A stretch of 21,577 bases of DNA. Origin: Hypsibius dujardini (taxonomy: Eukaryota; Tardigrada; Eutardigrada; Parachela; Hypsibiidae). The stretch lies in contig LRSR01014312.1 in assembly GCA_001579985.1 (NCBI GenBank), forward strand, positions 1 through 21,577, written 5' to 3'. Positions 9,701-18,670 of this stretch are shown in pieces. The position numbers were made by a program, and so were the translations under genes. Positions within the stretch are counted from its first letter, which is position 1. Each line of letters begins with the position of its first letter. The notes beneath the pieces are model-generated. The model did not search any database, was not told where the DNA came from, and worked only from the letters and a program-made list of their open reading frames with translations.

Positions 9701-11606
9701 GTATATGGGAGAAACTCGAACATACGAAATGTCAACATATGGCCATACCAAATCGAATCTTCCCTCCGATGAGTAATCAAGGAGAAGGCATGAAGAATAT
9801 GATAACCTGGCCTCCTAGATGTGAAGCAAAATATATTGCGAATTCAACACTTTTAAATCGCTTGAAACAGTTTTCGAAGAACTACATAATAACCTAATGC
9901 AAATTTAATCACAACCTCAAAGCGATGCTCGTCCGAATTGTTCCTCCGACGGCTGCCGGCAAACGGCTGCGTCAGCGATGTTGAGAGCACGTACACCTAA
10001 TAGAGCGAAACCAGGCACACTTTGCTGCAGCAGTCTGAATCATTCAGCTTATTGTTCATCACTCGTCTCGCCAAAGGTAGTAAGTAATTATGTATTCAGG
10101 CAAAAAGGATGTAATGGTCTCACATATGATCCGTCGGTCATGCCGTTGCGCCGTGCCTGGATCTACAAAATAATAAAATAAGGCAAAGTACACGAGTACC
10201 TATTTGTTGATAATATCCGGGAACGGGCGAATGACCGACCGAAGGAATGACCCAGTAAACGAAGGAGGTAATGGAAGGGCAAGAAGGAACGGACCAAGGC
10301 AACAACACAAACAGAATAAGCGAACGAATGAACAAACGAATGAACGGACTAACTAACGAACGAAAAAACGAAAGAACAAAAAAATGAAAACGATTGGCAA
10401 CGAGAAAGAAAGAGCAACAAAAAACAGAAGAAGCTGTATAAAAATGTGCGAACAAATGAACAAATGATGAGAGAACGGATGGAGAATACAAAAAACTTAC
10501 TAAGAATTTGTTCGCCGGCAATGAGTCAGCTATGAGATAAAAAACTGCAACAACAATGAAAACAAATGGAAAAGTTAGCTGATATCCTCACTCCCGACAC
10601 CGAGACAACACATACTTCGAATTTGTGCCTTCAGACGGTTTAGCAGCTCCTTAAGGTAATCATCACTGACCGCTCGGGTCAGACTGATCCGAATGAGGGT
10701 GGTCTGGATGTGAGGTGTGGCGCGGGATAACAGGGTGTAAATCTGTTGGCTCACCGATTCGTATCCTTTTGTCACTCCACCGACCTCAACCACCACTCCG
10801 ACTGTCGTCCAGTTGTAGAACTGTGCCAGCTTGAGGAAGGTTCCATGGAAAGCGATTGAGGATTGCGGAGAACGGACAGTGTTCAGGAGAGTGGGGAATC
10901 CGATTTTGTCAGCTTGATATCGAGTGTTCAAAGAGCTAAAATCGAGACCTTATATGAACATCATGTCCCGTTAATATTCAACTTTCAATGATATACAGAT
11001 TTCAGGTTCTCCAGTTCCACATTTGTTAGTGATTAATTTCTATCACTCTATTTTAACGTAAACATTTCCAGATGATGTAGTGCAAACTTTACCTCGTCAC
11101 AACGACCTTGTTAAGACCGTTACCGAACTGCTGGATCCCGAGAATGCTCTGGGTGCAGCCTTTCAAACAAAACACCCATCAGAACTAAATATCATAGCCC
11201 CAAACACATGCCACAATACTTCACCTGGCGTCATGAAAAGTACCCAGGGGGTTGTACCATTAGCAGATGGTCTTCGCTTTCGATAATAATATTCAGCCAG
11301 CTGGTTGTCGCTTTCCCACTCAATACACTCTTCACCAGACCGTCCATTATCAGGAGCAATCAGATACTGCTGTGAGACGTTGAGCAATGGATAGTCCCGT
11401 TTGATTTCCTTAAGCGCCGTCTCAAAAGCCGGTCCCACAAACGGTAGGGCCCCGTACAAGCGTGGTGCCATTGGGATTGGCGTGATGATTTGCACTTCTA
11501 GCAAGCGGTCTAATTCATCAATCTTCGGGACGATGCCGTGAACAGAGAAGGTAACGCTGAATTGCACCAGAAAATAGATAATCTCCTTAAAGGTCATGAG
11601 AACCAT
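6707..11606 (-). CDS. Natriuretic-peptide-receptor-like protein, short tail (gene B)
   Basis: Thirteen exons are inferred, 3' to 5' on this strand: 6707-6908, 7025-7106, 7638-7770, 7843-8025, 8165-8215, 9570-9659, 9749-9814, 9916-9996, 10124-10162, 10501-10544, 10616-10935, 11093-11159 and 11225-11606. All junctions are GT-AG and keep frame, giving 579 aa. Order: signal peptide (FKEIIYFLVQFSVTFSVHG), ligand-binding domain of the ANF-receptor type (VQIITPIPMAPRLY, SDNQLAEYYY, PGC, KLAQFYNWTTVGVV, NGMTDGSY, DDGA-like FNDGALLARQF), the membrane-proximal WPVPSEPLCGFQG motif typical of receptor guanylate cyclases, a transmembrane helix (ALAVSLSLLFI), and a tail of about 66 residues containing LLWWNLDPSLL. 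No kinase-homology or cyclase domain is present. An upstream in-frame ATG exists at 11633, but copy D has a 2-bp indel between the two ATGs, so I prefer 11606. The role as peptide receptor is inferred from the family; the ligand is unknown. Intron 8 contains a mariner-type element. Confidence 0.8.
7142..7536. repeat. Degenerate (ACGA)n-type array in intron 11 of gene B
   Basis: About 400 bp are built of ACGA/GAAC tetranucleotides with scattered interruptions (GAGCGAACGAGCGA, ACGAACGAAAGAACGACCGA). Read on the gene's strand it is a (TTCG)n array. Long open frames through it (Arg-Asn-Glu-Thr or Phe-Val-Arg-Ser repeats) are a product of the 4-bp period. Gene C has a similar array in the same intron. 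Confidence 0.85.
8274..9540. mobile_element. Decayed mariner/Tc1-type DNA transposon
   Basis: Inverted ends match closely: ATCATTTACACTGAAACAC at 8275-8293 against the complement of 9521-9539 (ATCATTTATACTGAAACAC). TA dinucleotides lie at 8272-8273 and 9541-9542, as expected for this superfamily's target site. The total length is 1267 bp, close to the usual 1.3 kb. It encloses a broken transposase on the minus strand and lies wholly inside intron 8 of gene B. Intron 8 of gene C is only 74 bp and lacks it, so it inserted after the duplication or was lost from C. Confidence 0.75.
8475..9193 (-). pseudogene. Mariner/IS630-type transposase, broken
   Basis: Reading down the minus strand there is a helix-turn-helix-like stretch (HQLAVSTVRWIIEQDIERKL, about 9050-9120) and then LSDKKIRQRLER. 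The first catalytic region is AMDEAWVYLDTTNEVRR (MDEAWVY at 8915-8935). The second is DSASAH at about 8629-8646, preceded by a TAG stop. A third region in another frame, WMDNSQNLAPMDF (PMDF at 8529-8540), has the third acidic residue. The second and third aspartates are about 36-37 residues apart after one frameshift, closer to DD37D-type than to classical DD34D mariners. At least one frameshift and several stop codons make it non-functional. Its N-terminus is unclear. Confidence 0.75.
10218..10480. repeat. Degenerate (ACGA)n-type array in intron 4 of gene B
   Basis: GAAC/ACGA tetranucleotides (GAATGACCGACCGAAGGAAT, AAGCGAACGAATGAACAAACG) fill most of the intron between the exons at 10124-10162 and 10501-10544. 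Gene C has no such array in its equivalent 76-bp intron. Confidence 0.75.
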
Positions 11607-11636
11607 TCTGGGAGCAATATATTCTTGATCCATGCA

Positions 11637-12150
11637 TCAGGTCGTGCTCATCCTGAATTGACGCTCTATTTATCCGCCTTCATACCTTGTCACGGGTATT
11701 ACTGAAACTTCCTAGACTTTTATCACATTAATGGACTCCTCTCAAACCATCATGACGTTGCCGGTGACGGTGAATTAAACTGGCCAGTTGAATTTAACAG
11801 TTCACGGTCACCTTTTTGCGTTTCAAGCTTTTAAAGGCACATTAAATATTACTTATCGGAGCCAAAGAGATTTTGAACTGAACACGGACTCTTGTATAAT
11901 GCAACCGCTCAAAGTTCACTTTCTTATTTACTGCCCGATGCCTCAGAACTCCGTAAGCGGTAAATTTATACAGTATTCATCATTGCCATTTTGCGTCTTG
12001 CTTTTCAAGTATCCCGCAAATCCATTTCAAAGCATGCTTTAAAGGTCGCACTCATTTTCGCTGTAGCCAAAACCTTTGCACGAACACCTTTATTCCCCGT
12101 GTTGACCTTTGCTATACATACCTCAATAGACATTTCAGACTAAATAAGTG
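11637..12150. repeat. Duplicated upstream block X, copy 1
   Basis: The sequence just upstream of gene B (CATCAGGTCGTGCTCATCCT onwards) recurs at 14151-14650 with many substitutions and small indels. Both copies adjoin a first exon of the receptor family on the same side, so block X was duplicated together with the start of the gene. An open frame of about 80 codons survives in both copies, but the substitutions look unconstrained, so I treat the block as 5' flanking DNA. Confidence 0.75.
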
Positions 12151-12994
12151 TTCTTCTAATGGAAGCGGTAATGCAGAACACGCATTGATTGGATTTATTG
12201 AGTTTTCAAGAAAGCAAGTGTGGATTTTACGAGTAGCCGTCCTGCTGGGCATACACTGCTAAAATCTTGAATAGGCTTCCTGTGTGCAACAAGCTATAAT
12301 TTACAGAATTTATATCATGTGACTGCACGTCACGTTAGAACAGTGAATGATTTTGCGGAATTATGCGAAGCGACTGACACATGCTCCTTCAAGCACTGTG
12401 GTTTGTCCTTTGCCATTAGACCTCTAAAGGGCGCATTCATATTTATCGAAGACATGTCAAAGTAACTTTTCGCAGAGATTCTCTGTTCCTGCGGGGTTGC
12501 GGGGTAGCGGGGTTGCTCGCGCATGAGGCATAGGGCGAAAATGTCTAGAGGTATACTGTGCTGTTACGCGGGGATGGCCTAGTTTCGCGGGAATGAGAAC
12601 GGCATGTCAAGGAGGTTTGCAGCGACAAAATGGCACCCCCAACCCCGCACGGACAAAAATTGATGAAGTCCCTTAAAAGAATTCAGGGAGTTTTTGGTGC
12701 GTAGAAAGGGGGAACAAGGAGAGCCGAATGGTGATCCATTCAAAATGTGTCAGTCATTATGGTCGTTCCAAGGAAAAATAGACGATATAAGTAAATGGGC
12801 TGATTCAAATGGCATGATGAATGGGTGACTTTGAAGTCCGAAATTTGTTGACACCGTGGAGGGGGCAACATACAGAAGTACGTTATCGCCGGAAGCATGT
12901 GCAATAATGATTATTGTCCGATCATTCCTTTAAGGAATTACTATATTGTCAAAACAACTGAAGGGAAACTTCTAGATATTATATTCTTTAAAGC
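12151..12994. repeat. Duplicated upstream block Y, copy 1 (interrupted)
   Basis: 12151-12491, 12516-12612 and 12961-12994 match 18671-19013 and 19804-19930 near gene C at high identity. Shared landmarks include AACAAGCTATAATTTACAG, CATATTTATCGAAGACATG and AAATGTCTAGAGGTATACTG. A 348-bp insertion (12613-12960) interrupts this copy. Its right edge abuts receptor fragment D at about 12995. Confidence 0.8.
12613..12960. mobile_element. 348-bp insertion of unknown type
   Basis: The copy of this block near gene C reads GTCAAGGGAAAC without interruption. Here the left side ends GTCAAGG (12612) and the right side resumes AAGGGAAAC (12961), so AAGG appears duplicated at both edges. The insert has no clear terminal inverted repeats and no recognisable coding. 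The mechanism is unknown. Confidence 0.5.
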
Positions 12995-12995
12995 A

Positions 12996-13715
12996 TGGTG
13001 CCATTGGAATCGGCGTGATGATTTGCACCTCTAGCGAGCGGTCTTTTTCGCCGAGCTTCGGGACGGCGCCGTAATCTAAGGAGGTAACGCCGAATTTCAC
13101 CAAAAAACAGATAATTACCTTAACCCTCTGGTTACTGGGTGTTTTAGGTATACGGGTAGTGCTGGGTCAGCCAAACTTGGCTTAAACAGGGAAAGGACCT
13201 AACTTGTATGGTTAACATGACAAGGGTTCATTTGGCACTTTCCCTGCTCGGTTAGTGCCGTACCGCCAGACGGCGCTGTTGCGCCTCCACACAACAACCT
13301 GACAACAGCTGACATTTTGCCAATAGGGAATCAAAACATCTTCCTAGTGAGTTCAATTTTTTCATTCCGCTCTCGATTGCTTGTTTATTTCATTTTCAAC
13401 TGGATTTCATTGTTATGGTTGTTGGCTAGGACCCTTTTTAATTTCGAAGCCCGGAATTTGTTTTTCAGCACGCACCGCAAGTTAGTATACATGCCATCTA
13501 AGTTTAAGCCAAGTTTGGCTTAATGAGTTCTCACAACTTCCGAAAGTTTTTTCAAAAGTTGTTTTTACTTTATATTTTACGGTTTTGTTAGAGGATCAAA
13601 GCAAAAAACCGTAACAAAAAAGTGGAAATGCTTGATGAGCAAATGGAGTTTGAAGGAAGAGTTAAGCCAGTGTAAGCTGACCGGCACTCAGAGGGTTAAA
13701 AGTCATGAGAACCAT
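12996..13715 (-). pseudogene. Fragment of receptor exon 1 (copy D), split by a transposon
   Basis: 13700-13715 plus 12996-13119 together match the first third of gene B exon 1: an ATG at 13713-13715, then MVLMTFK and a hydrophobic signal peptide, ending with LEVQIITPIPMAP. After that the similarity stops at a junction with block Y. The frame is open in what remains, but the rest of the gene is missing. A TTAA element sits between the two parts. A second insertion (13746-14150) lies just upstream. Confidence 0.85.
13124..13695. mobile_element. piggyBac-like non-autonomous element (TTAA, CCCT...AGGG)
   Basis: The element begins CCCTCTGGTTACTGGGTG and ends CCGGCACTCAGAGGG, flanked on both sides by TTAA (13120-13123 and 13696-13699). 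The undisturbed equivalent in gene B reads CCTTAAAGGTCATGAG with a single TTAA, which shows insertion at TTAA. Perfect inverted ends are short (CCCTCTG), with partial matches further in. Subterminal copies of AAGCCAA(A/G)(C/T)TTGGCTTAA occur near 13167 and 13504. At 572 bp it has no transposase; the open frame at 13317-13523 has no recognised similarity. TTAA targeting and CCCT ends are typical of the piggyBac superfamily. Confidence 0.8.
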
Positions 13716-13745
13716 TTTGGGGACAATATTCTTGACCCATGCATC

Positions 13746-14150
13746 TGTCGCGTCTGCTGATTCATCGACGCCCGGACCGCAAAGCAAGGCCTTCTTGCCT
13801 GTCATCGCCACTCCGCGTCTGGTCATCTCTTAATGTTATTAGCCTACACGTACTTTAGTACTGTTCTGTCTTGGAGTGAGTTCTAATCTATTTGTGGGCA
13901 TTTCTGTACTCTGTCTTGGTGGATGTTTACGTTGATGTGGCCATTGGTCATTTAATACTTTATACACGTACTTGTGCATGTACGCTCTCGTAGCGCTTAT
14001 ATAAAATCGCGAGTTGCTGTTAAGAAAGTATCAGTTTGCATCTCTTTAGTTTTCTCCTCTCCCGTCCTAGTAATACGACAAGCGGTCTCCGTCCGTTGTT
14101 CTGCTAGTATAATAGGGTCGACTTGAGAAGTCTGGTTAGCTACCGCGACA
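13746..14150. mobile_element. Probable solo LTR of a retrotransposon
   Basis: The 405-bp insert starts TGTCGCG and ends CGCGACA (TG...CA ends, as LTRs have) and is flanked by CATC at 13742-13745 and 14151-14154. Gene B's uninterrupted equivalent reads CATGCATCAGG, so CATC is a 4-bp target duplication. A TATA box lies inside. Ty3/gypsy- or BEL-type elements are possible sources; no internal coding region remains. A small DNA element with 7-bp inverted ends is the alternative. Confidence 0.75.
13998..14006 (+). promoter_or_regulatory. TATA box inside the putative LTR
   Basis: TATATAAAA lies about two thirds into the insert, where an LTR promoter would place U3/R. The GAGTTGCTGTTAAGAAAGTA stretch downstream could contain the start site. 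This placement suggests that the LTR reads in the plus direction. Confidence 0.5.
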
Positions 14151-14650
14151 CATCAGGTCGTACTCATCCTGAATTGACGTTTTATTTATCCGCCTTGACA
14201 TCTTGTCATGGGTATTATTAAAAGTTCCTAAACTTTAATCACATTAATGGACTCTTCTCGAACCATCATAACGGTGAAGTGAACTGGCCTGTTGAATTTC
14301 ACAGTTCACGGTCATCTTTATACGTCACATGCTTTCAAAAGCATATTAAATATTGCTACTCGCACCCAAACACATTTTGAACTGAACACGAACTCTTGTA
14401 TAATGTTATCGCTTAACATTTATTTTCTACTTTACTGCCCGATGCCTCAGGACTCCGTCAACGGTATATTCATGCAGTATTTATCAGTGCTATATTGCAT
14501 CTTGCTTTCCGAGTCTCTCTCAAGCCCATTTTAACGTATGCTTTTAAAGCCGCACTCATTTTTGCGGTAGCCAAAACCGTTGCATAAGCACCGTTATTCC
14601 CCGTGCTAACCTTTGCCATGCATGCCTCAGTAGGCATGATAAAATGTCAG
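14151..14650. repeat. Duplicated upstream block X, copy 2
   Basis: This matches 11637-12150, from CATCAGGTCGTACTCATCCT to about CTTTGCCATGCATGCCTCAG. It lies upstream of fragment D just as copy 1 lies upstream of gene B, separated from D only by the solo LTR. Confidence 0.75.
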
Positions 14651-14930
14651 ACTACTTAAACCGTAAAAGAGCACCGAAGGGTTGCAACGAGGACTCGAAC
14701 GTAAATGATAACCCGATTAAAATTCATATATTAAATCTCTTTAGTGGAAACTGGATTCATGGTCAAGACGAGGATGATGCAAAAGAGGAACGAAAATACG
14801 AGAAAAAACACAGCTCTAACAAGAACTGAAACAATTCTCCGCTTAAAACTACCCTTATGTTACTGAAGGTTAGTGCCCGACAGTTTCCGTGGTTGGGTGA
14901 ATTGCTGTCAGGCGGTATGTCACACTAGCA
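14651..14930. other. Spacer downstream of gene C; no gene supported
   Basis: This short region links block X copy 2 to the 3' end of gene C. A plus-strand open stretch of 61 codons (14644-14829), Lys/Asp/Asn-rich, has no recognisable features. No kinase or cyclase exon of gene C was found here, and the space is too small for one. Confidence 0.4.
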
Positions 14931-17900
14931 TCAGCTCACGTTTGAGTGCTGTGTTTTCGGAAGGAGAAGGTATGTATCGTCCAATACCCAAAACTCAGAA
15001 CGAATAGTTGCCCTGTCGAAGTGGAAATACGTAACGATAACGTCAAAAATGAAGCACTGATATATAGTGACCTTTGTGAAACGTGAATGTGAATAACTGC
15101 AAGGACAGTAGTACAGCGCTGTTATAATGTACGTACCATCTGCGCCAAATGACACGGAACGCGATAATTAATATTACGAGCGCCACCAAGCAGAGTCCAC
15201 CACCCACTACTGCGTCTGTGTTGCTGGATCCTATATCAAACGACTCTGAACAAGAGTATGCAATGCACAAGTTCGAGTGCAAGAGCGAGCGAACGAACGA
15301 GCGATCGACCGAACGAACACACGAATGCACGAATGATCAAACTGTCGAACGAACGAACGAACGAACAAACGAACAAATGAATGAAAGTTCGAACGATCGA
15401 ACGAATGAACGAATGGAGGACGAAGGAAGGAAGGAAGGAAAGAAGGAAGGAAGAAACAAACAAACAAGAAAACTAGGCGATAAATGAAAGAGCGACCCAA
15501 TGCGCGAAATAGCATTAACGTTCATCCTGCTTGATCGTACATACCGAATGCACATCTTTGTCCCTGAAAGCCACACAACGGTTCACTGGGTACCGGCCAT
15601 CCTCCGCCCTCCCATCGCGGTTTTCGTATGGCCCTAATCTCGCTGGCGTCAGAGATTCGTTCGTACTTCAAAAATGGCTGCAAAGTGAATGGCATTAAAA
15701 GAAGCGAAATGGATGGAAATTCTCACATCATTTGGTATTGCAGTCACCGTACCACAAAGTTGTCCTCCACAAGATCATAATAACCGATTGCAATTTCTGC
15801 CACACTTTGGCCAAGTTGGTCGAATGTGATGTTATCGATCTTTGTCTCAAATGTTTTCCCGAAAAATTGTCGAGCGAGAAGGGCACCGTCATTGAAGTCG
15901 AATGGATCCCTAAGCCGCAGCTGATCGGCCATCTGTTAGTCATACAACACTGGGATTTTCTTCGTCTCTTCAACAAAATAAAATCATTTCATGCCATTCT
16001 ATTTCGCAGTATTTGGAAATCGGCTTGCCCCTGTTTCAAAACAGGAATTGTTAGAAGCGTTGACATACCTGAGCAACAACTACGACAGACTCATAAGCCG
16101 CTGGTGCGTGCACAGTTTGCTGTCGAAGAGCAGAGAACTCATCGCAGCGCAGATATCATTCGGGTGAATTATTATGACGTGTGAAATAGTTACCCTTGAC
16201 ACCGGATAAGTCACATTATATTCTCGCTTTGATTGGGCCTTCCAGGCGTCAATTAAAGGGTGCAATCCGTTGATTGCCTCCGACTTCATCCATTCCAAAT
16301 ATGAAAATACCCAACTTGTCAGCGTGGTTGAGGAAATGTGAGTAAGGCTAACACAAGAACATACAAACTCGAATTTCTCGTTCGATCCGTAATCCAGTAA
16401 GAGACATGAAGGATATGACCGTCTGGCCTCCTAGACATGAGACAATAGTAGTTGAAATACAACCTGTGCAAGTCGCTTGAATCGTCTTCTAAGAAACTAC
16501 ACGATAACCCTCGATAAAGAGGTCACAACCTGAAAGCGGTGCTCGTCGGACATGTTCCTCAGACGGCTTCCCTCAAACGGTTGGGTCAGCGATGTTGTGA
16601 GCACATACACCTGACGAAATCAAATCTCAAACCATCACGCTACTTTATTAATAATTCAGCTTTTTATATTCCTCAAAAGGTCACATACAATCATTTACTT
16701 AACGGATGAAGATGAAATGCACTCACATATGATCCGTCGGTCATGCCGCTGCGTCTGGCCTGGATCTACAATATCATACACGATTTGGTATGCTCAATTC
16801 CGCGGTAGCACACTTGTAAATATGACACACCAATAACTCACTAAGAATTTGTTTGCCGGTAGCGAGTCAGCGATGAGGAAATAAACTGCCAAATAAACGA
16901 AAAGGTCATATAAGATCGGCACATCTTCAGATGAATTGGGAAAACTTCTAACGACGAAACTCAAACAATTCTGTATGTCTCTGCCCTTACATAAACTTCA
17001 AGACATCTTCACAGGCTGAAAGTGAAATCTATTGTCTTTGCATTGCAGGGTCTATCGTGCGTGCTCAATTGGCGGATAGGCCATAAAACCGCCCTGAGAC
17101 CTTACCGCAATCGGCGATATGTTTTAAAGTATTCAGCTTACTATCACTCTGACAACGGATTAGTGAGTTTGGAAAGCCTTAACAATTTGTGTCCATTGAC
17201 GGTGGCATACGAAAACCAGAAATCAAAAAATACCGGCCTTAAAATATTTTAAAGCAAAGTATTTTAGAAGCGTTGAAGTTTATTGAATGATCAATGGATA
17301 CTAGTTGGTAAAGGCCATGAACAATCGAATAATTTTGAAATTAATATGAAATATTGACTACTTCTAAAAGACTTTACCGATCGCGGTAAGATCATAGAGG
17401 CGGTTTTATGACCGGGCGCTAAATGGGCGCGCGTGATAGACCACACAATGTATAGACAATGGTCCTCTCTCAGGCAATGTGCTCTTGAGCTGCATTCGGA
17501 GCATGAACACTCGCAACTGCTTGAATTTTGTCTAAGAAAGTTCTTCCTCTTCATCTTAACACGCCCTCGCAATGCATACTTCGTATGTGTGCCTTCACAC
17601 GTTCGAGCAGCGCTGTGAGGTAGCTATCACTGACCCGTCCAGTTAGGCTAACGGGGATGTAGGTGGCCTGGATGAGTGGTGTGGCCCTGGCCAGTATTTC
17701 ATAAATTAATTTGCCCACTGTTTCGTACGACTTGGCGATACTGGCTGGCCCGACTTCGGCGACAACTCCGACCGTCGTCCAGTTGTAGAACTGCGCCAGC
17801 TTGAGGAAGGTCCCGTAGAAAGCGATCGAGGTTGGAGGTGCACGAACAGTGTTCAACAGAGTGGGAAAGTTGATTTTGTCGGTCTGATATCGGCTGCTTA

Positions 17901-18587
17901 CGCCGCTAGAAATGGGATAAGAAGAATAAGCGGTGATCGAGTTGAAAACAAGCAGCTAATGAGGAGTTCTATGTTTAGCATTTTCTCATCTAACAATGAT
18001 CATTGTATCTTTTCCTTTCGTTTAAAAAGTATCGACATGTAAAAGGCAAAAAGCTTACCTCGTCACAACCACCTTGTTAAGACCGTTGGCAAACTGTTGA
18101 ATCCCATACAGGCTGCCACTGCAACCTTGGAAAGAAAGCGGCATACAGTTCACATTCAACAACAGCGTTTTTTTCGATATGTCCTCTCACCTGGTAGAAT
18201 AAAAAGCACCCAGGGGATTCGACCATCATGGGATGGTTGTCGTTTGCGATGATAATAATACTCAGCTAGCTGATTGTCACTTTCCTGCTCTCCGCACTCT
18301 CCAAACTGCGCCAAACTGTCGTTGGCAATCACGTACTCCTGCGTGACATTGAGCAATGGATACTCCCGCTTCACTTCCTTCAGGGCTGATTCCAAGGCCG
18401 GTGCCACAAACGGCAGTCCTCCGTATAGCCGTGTGCTCATCACAATGGGTGTGATGATTAGCACCTCCAGCGAGCCGTTCGTCTCTGCCAGCTTAGCACC
18501 GCCATATACTGGGACAGTTAGGCTAAAGTTCAGTAATAGTAAAAAAATCCAATTATACACCCACAAGCGCGTTGTCCGAACAGCCAT
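14931..18587 (-). CDS. Natriuretic-peptide-receptor-like protein, short tail (gene C)
   Basis: Thirteen exons are inferred, 3' to 5' on this strand: 14931-15012, 15137-15245, 15545-15677, 15753-15932, 16069-16119, 16194-16283, 16365-16430, 16530-16610, 16727-16765, 16842-16885, 17580-17905, 18059-18125 and 18191-18587. All junctions are GT-AG and in frame, giving 554 aa. Introns match gene B in position and phase. The start is ATGG at 18585-18587, before a signal peptide (WIFLLLLNFSLTVPVYGG). Ligand-binding domain landmarks are LEVLIITPIVMSTRLY, PLLNVTQEY, PGCSGSLYGIQQFANG, VVVTSG, LAQFYNWTTVGVV, IYFLIADSLP, SGMTDGSY, VYVLTTSLTQPF and FNDGALLARQFF. The membrane-proximal PSEPLCGFQGQRC follows, then the helix LCLVALVILIIAF and a basic stop (RRW). 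The cytoplasmic tail has only about 30 residues, with SEFWVLDDTYLLL before TGA. A donor-like GTGAGC overlaps the last codons, but no further exon was found. Receptor function is inferred from the family. Confidence 0.82.
15275..15475. repeat. (ACGA)n/(GAAG)n array in intron 11 of gene C
   Basis: GAACGAACGAGCGATCGACC and similar tetranucleotides fill the intron and grade into GAAGGAAGGAAGGAAAGAAG at about 15420-15450. It lies between the same two exons as the array at 7142-7536 in gene B. Confidence 0.85.
17048..17446. repeat. Inverted-repeat element in intron 3 of gene C
   Basis: 17048-17113 and the complement of 17378-17446 share GGTCTATC near the outside and CATAAAACCGCC...TTACCGC.ATCGG further in, at roughly 75% similarity, spanning about 400 bp. 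The enlarged intron (694 bp, against 71 bp in gene B) is explained mainly by this insertion. No target duplication could be fixed. Open frames inside have no recognised similarity. Confidence 0.6.
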
Positions 18588-18670
18588 GGTCATACTCTGC
18601 ACATTAGCAAAGTCAGAGAATGAACATTTCAGTCTGGACGATTTTGCCCTTTCCATACCAAAAAGTTGTT

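Noticed and set aside
11788-12042. Open frame in block X, also open in copy 2 at 14292-14534
   Set aside because: Both start at a non-ATG codon, substitutions fall in all codon positions with many amino-acid changes, and no known feature appears; shared ancestry of flanking DNA explains it.
13317-13523. 68-codon open frame in the TTAA element
   Set aside because: Too short and unlike any piggyBac transposase segment; the element is treated as non-autonomous.
7142-15475. CRISPR array
   Set aside because: The repeats are 4-bp microsatellites without unique spacers, in animal introns.
15149-15576. Open frames with Phe-Val-Arg-Ser or Glu-Arg-Thr-Asn repeats
   Set aside because: Same tetranucleotide artefact in intron 11 of gene C; only the part at 15137-15245 (transmembrane exon) is taken as coding.
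16080-16298. Reading exon 8 of gene C onwards through 16193 as one exon
   Set aside because: The frame runs into a stop and misses the AAYES...VVVVAQ stretch, which is recovered in phase when splicing at AGG|GTAACT to the exon ending at 16119.
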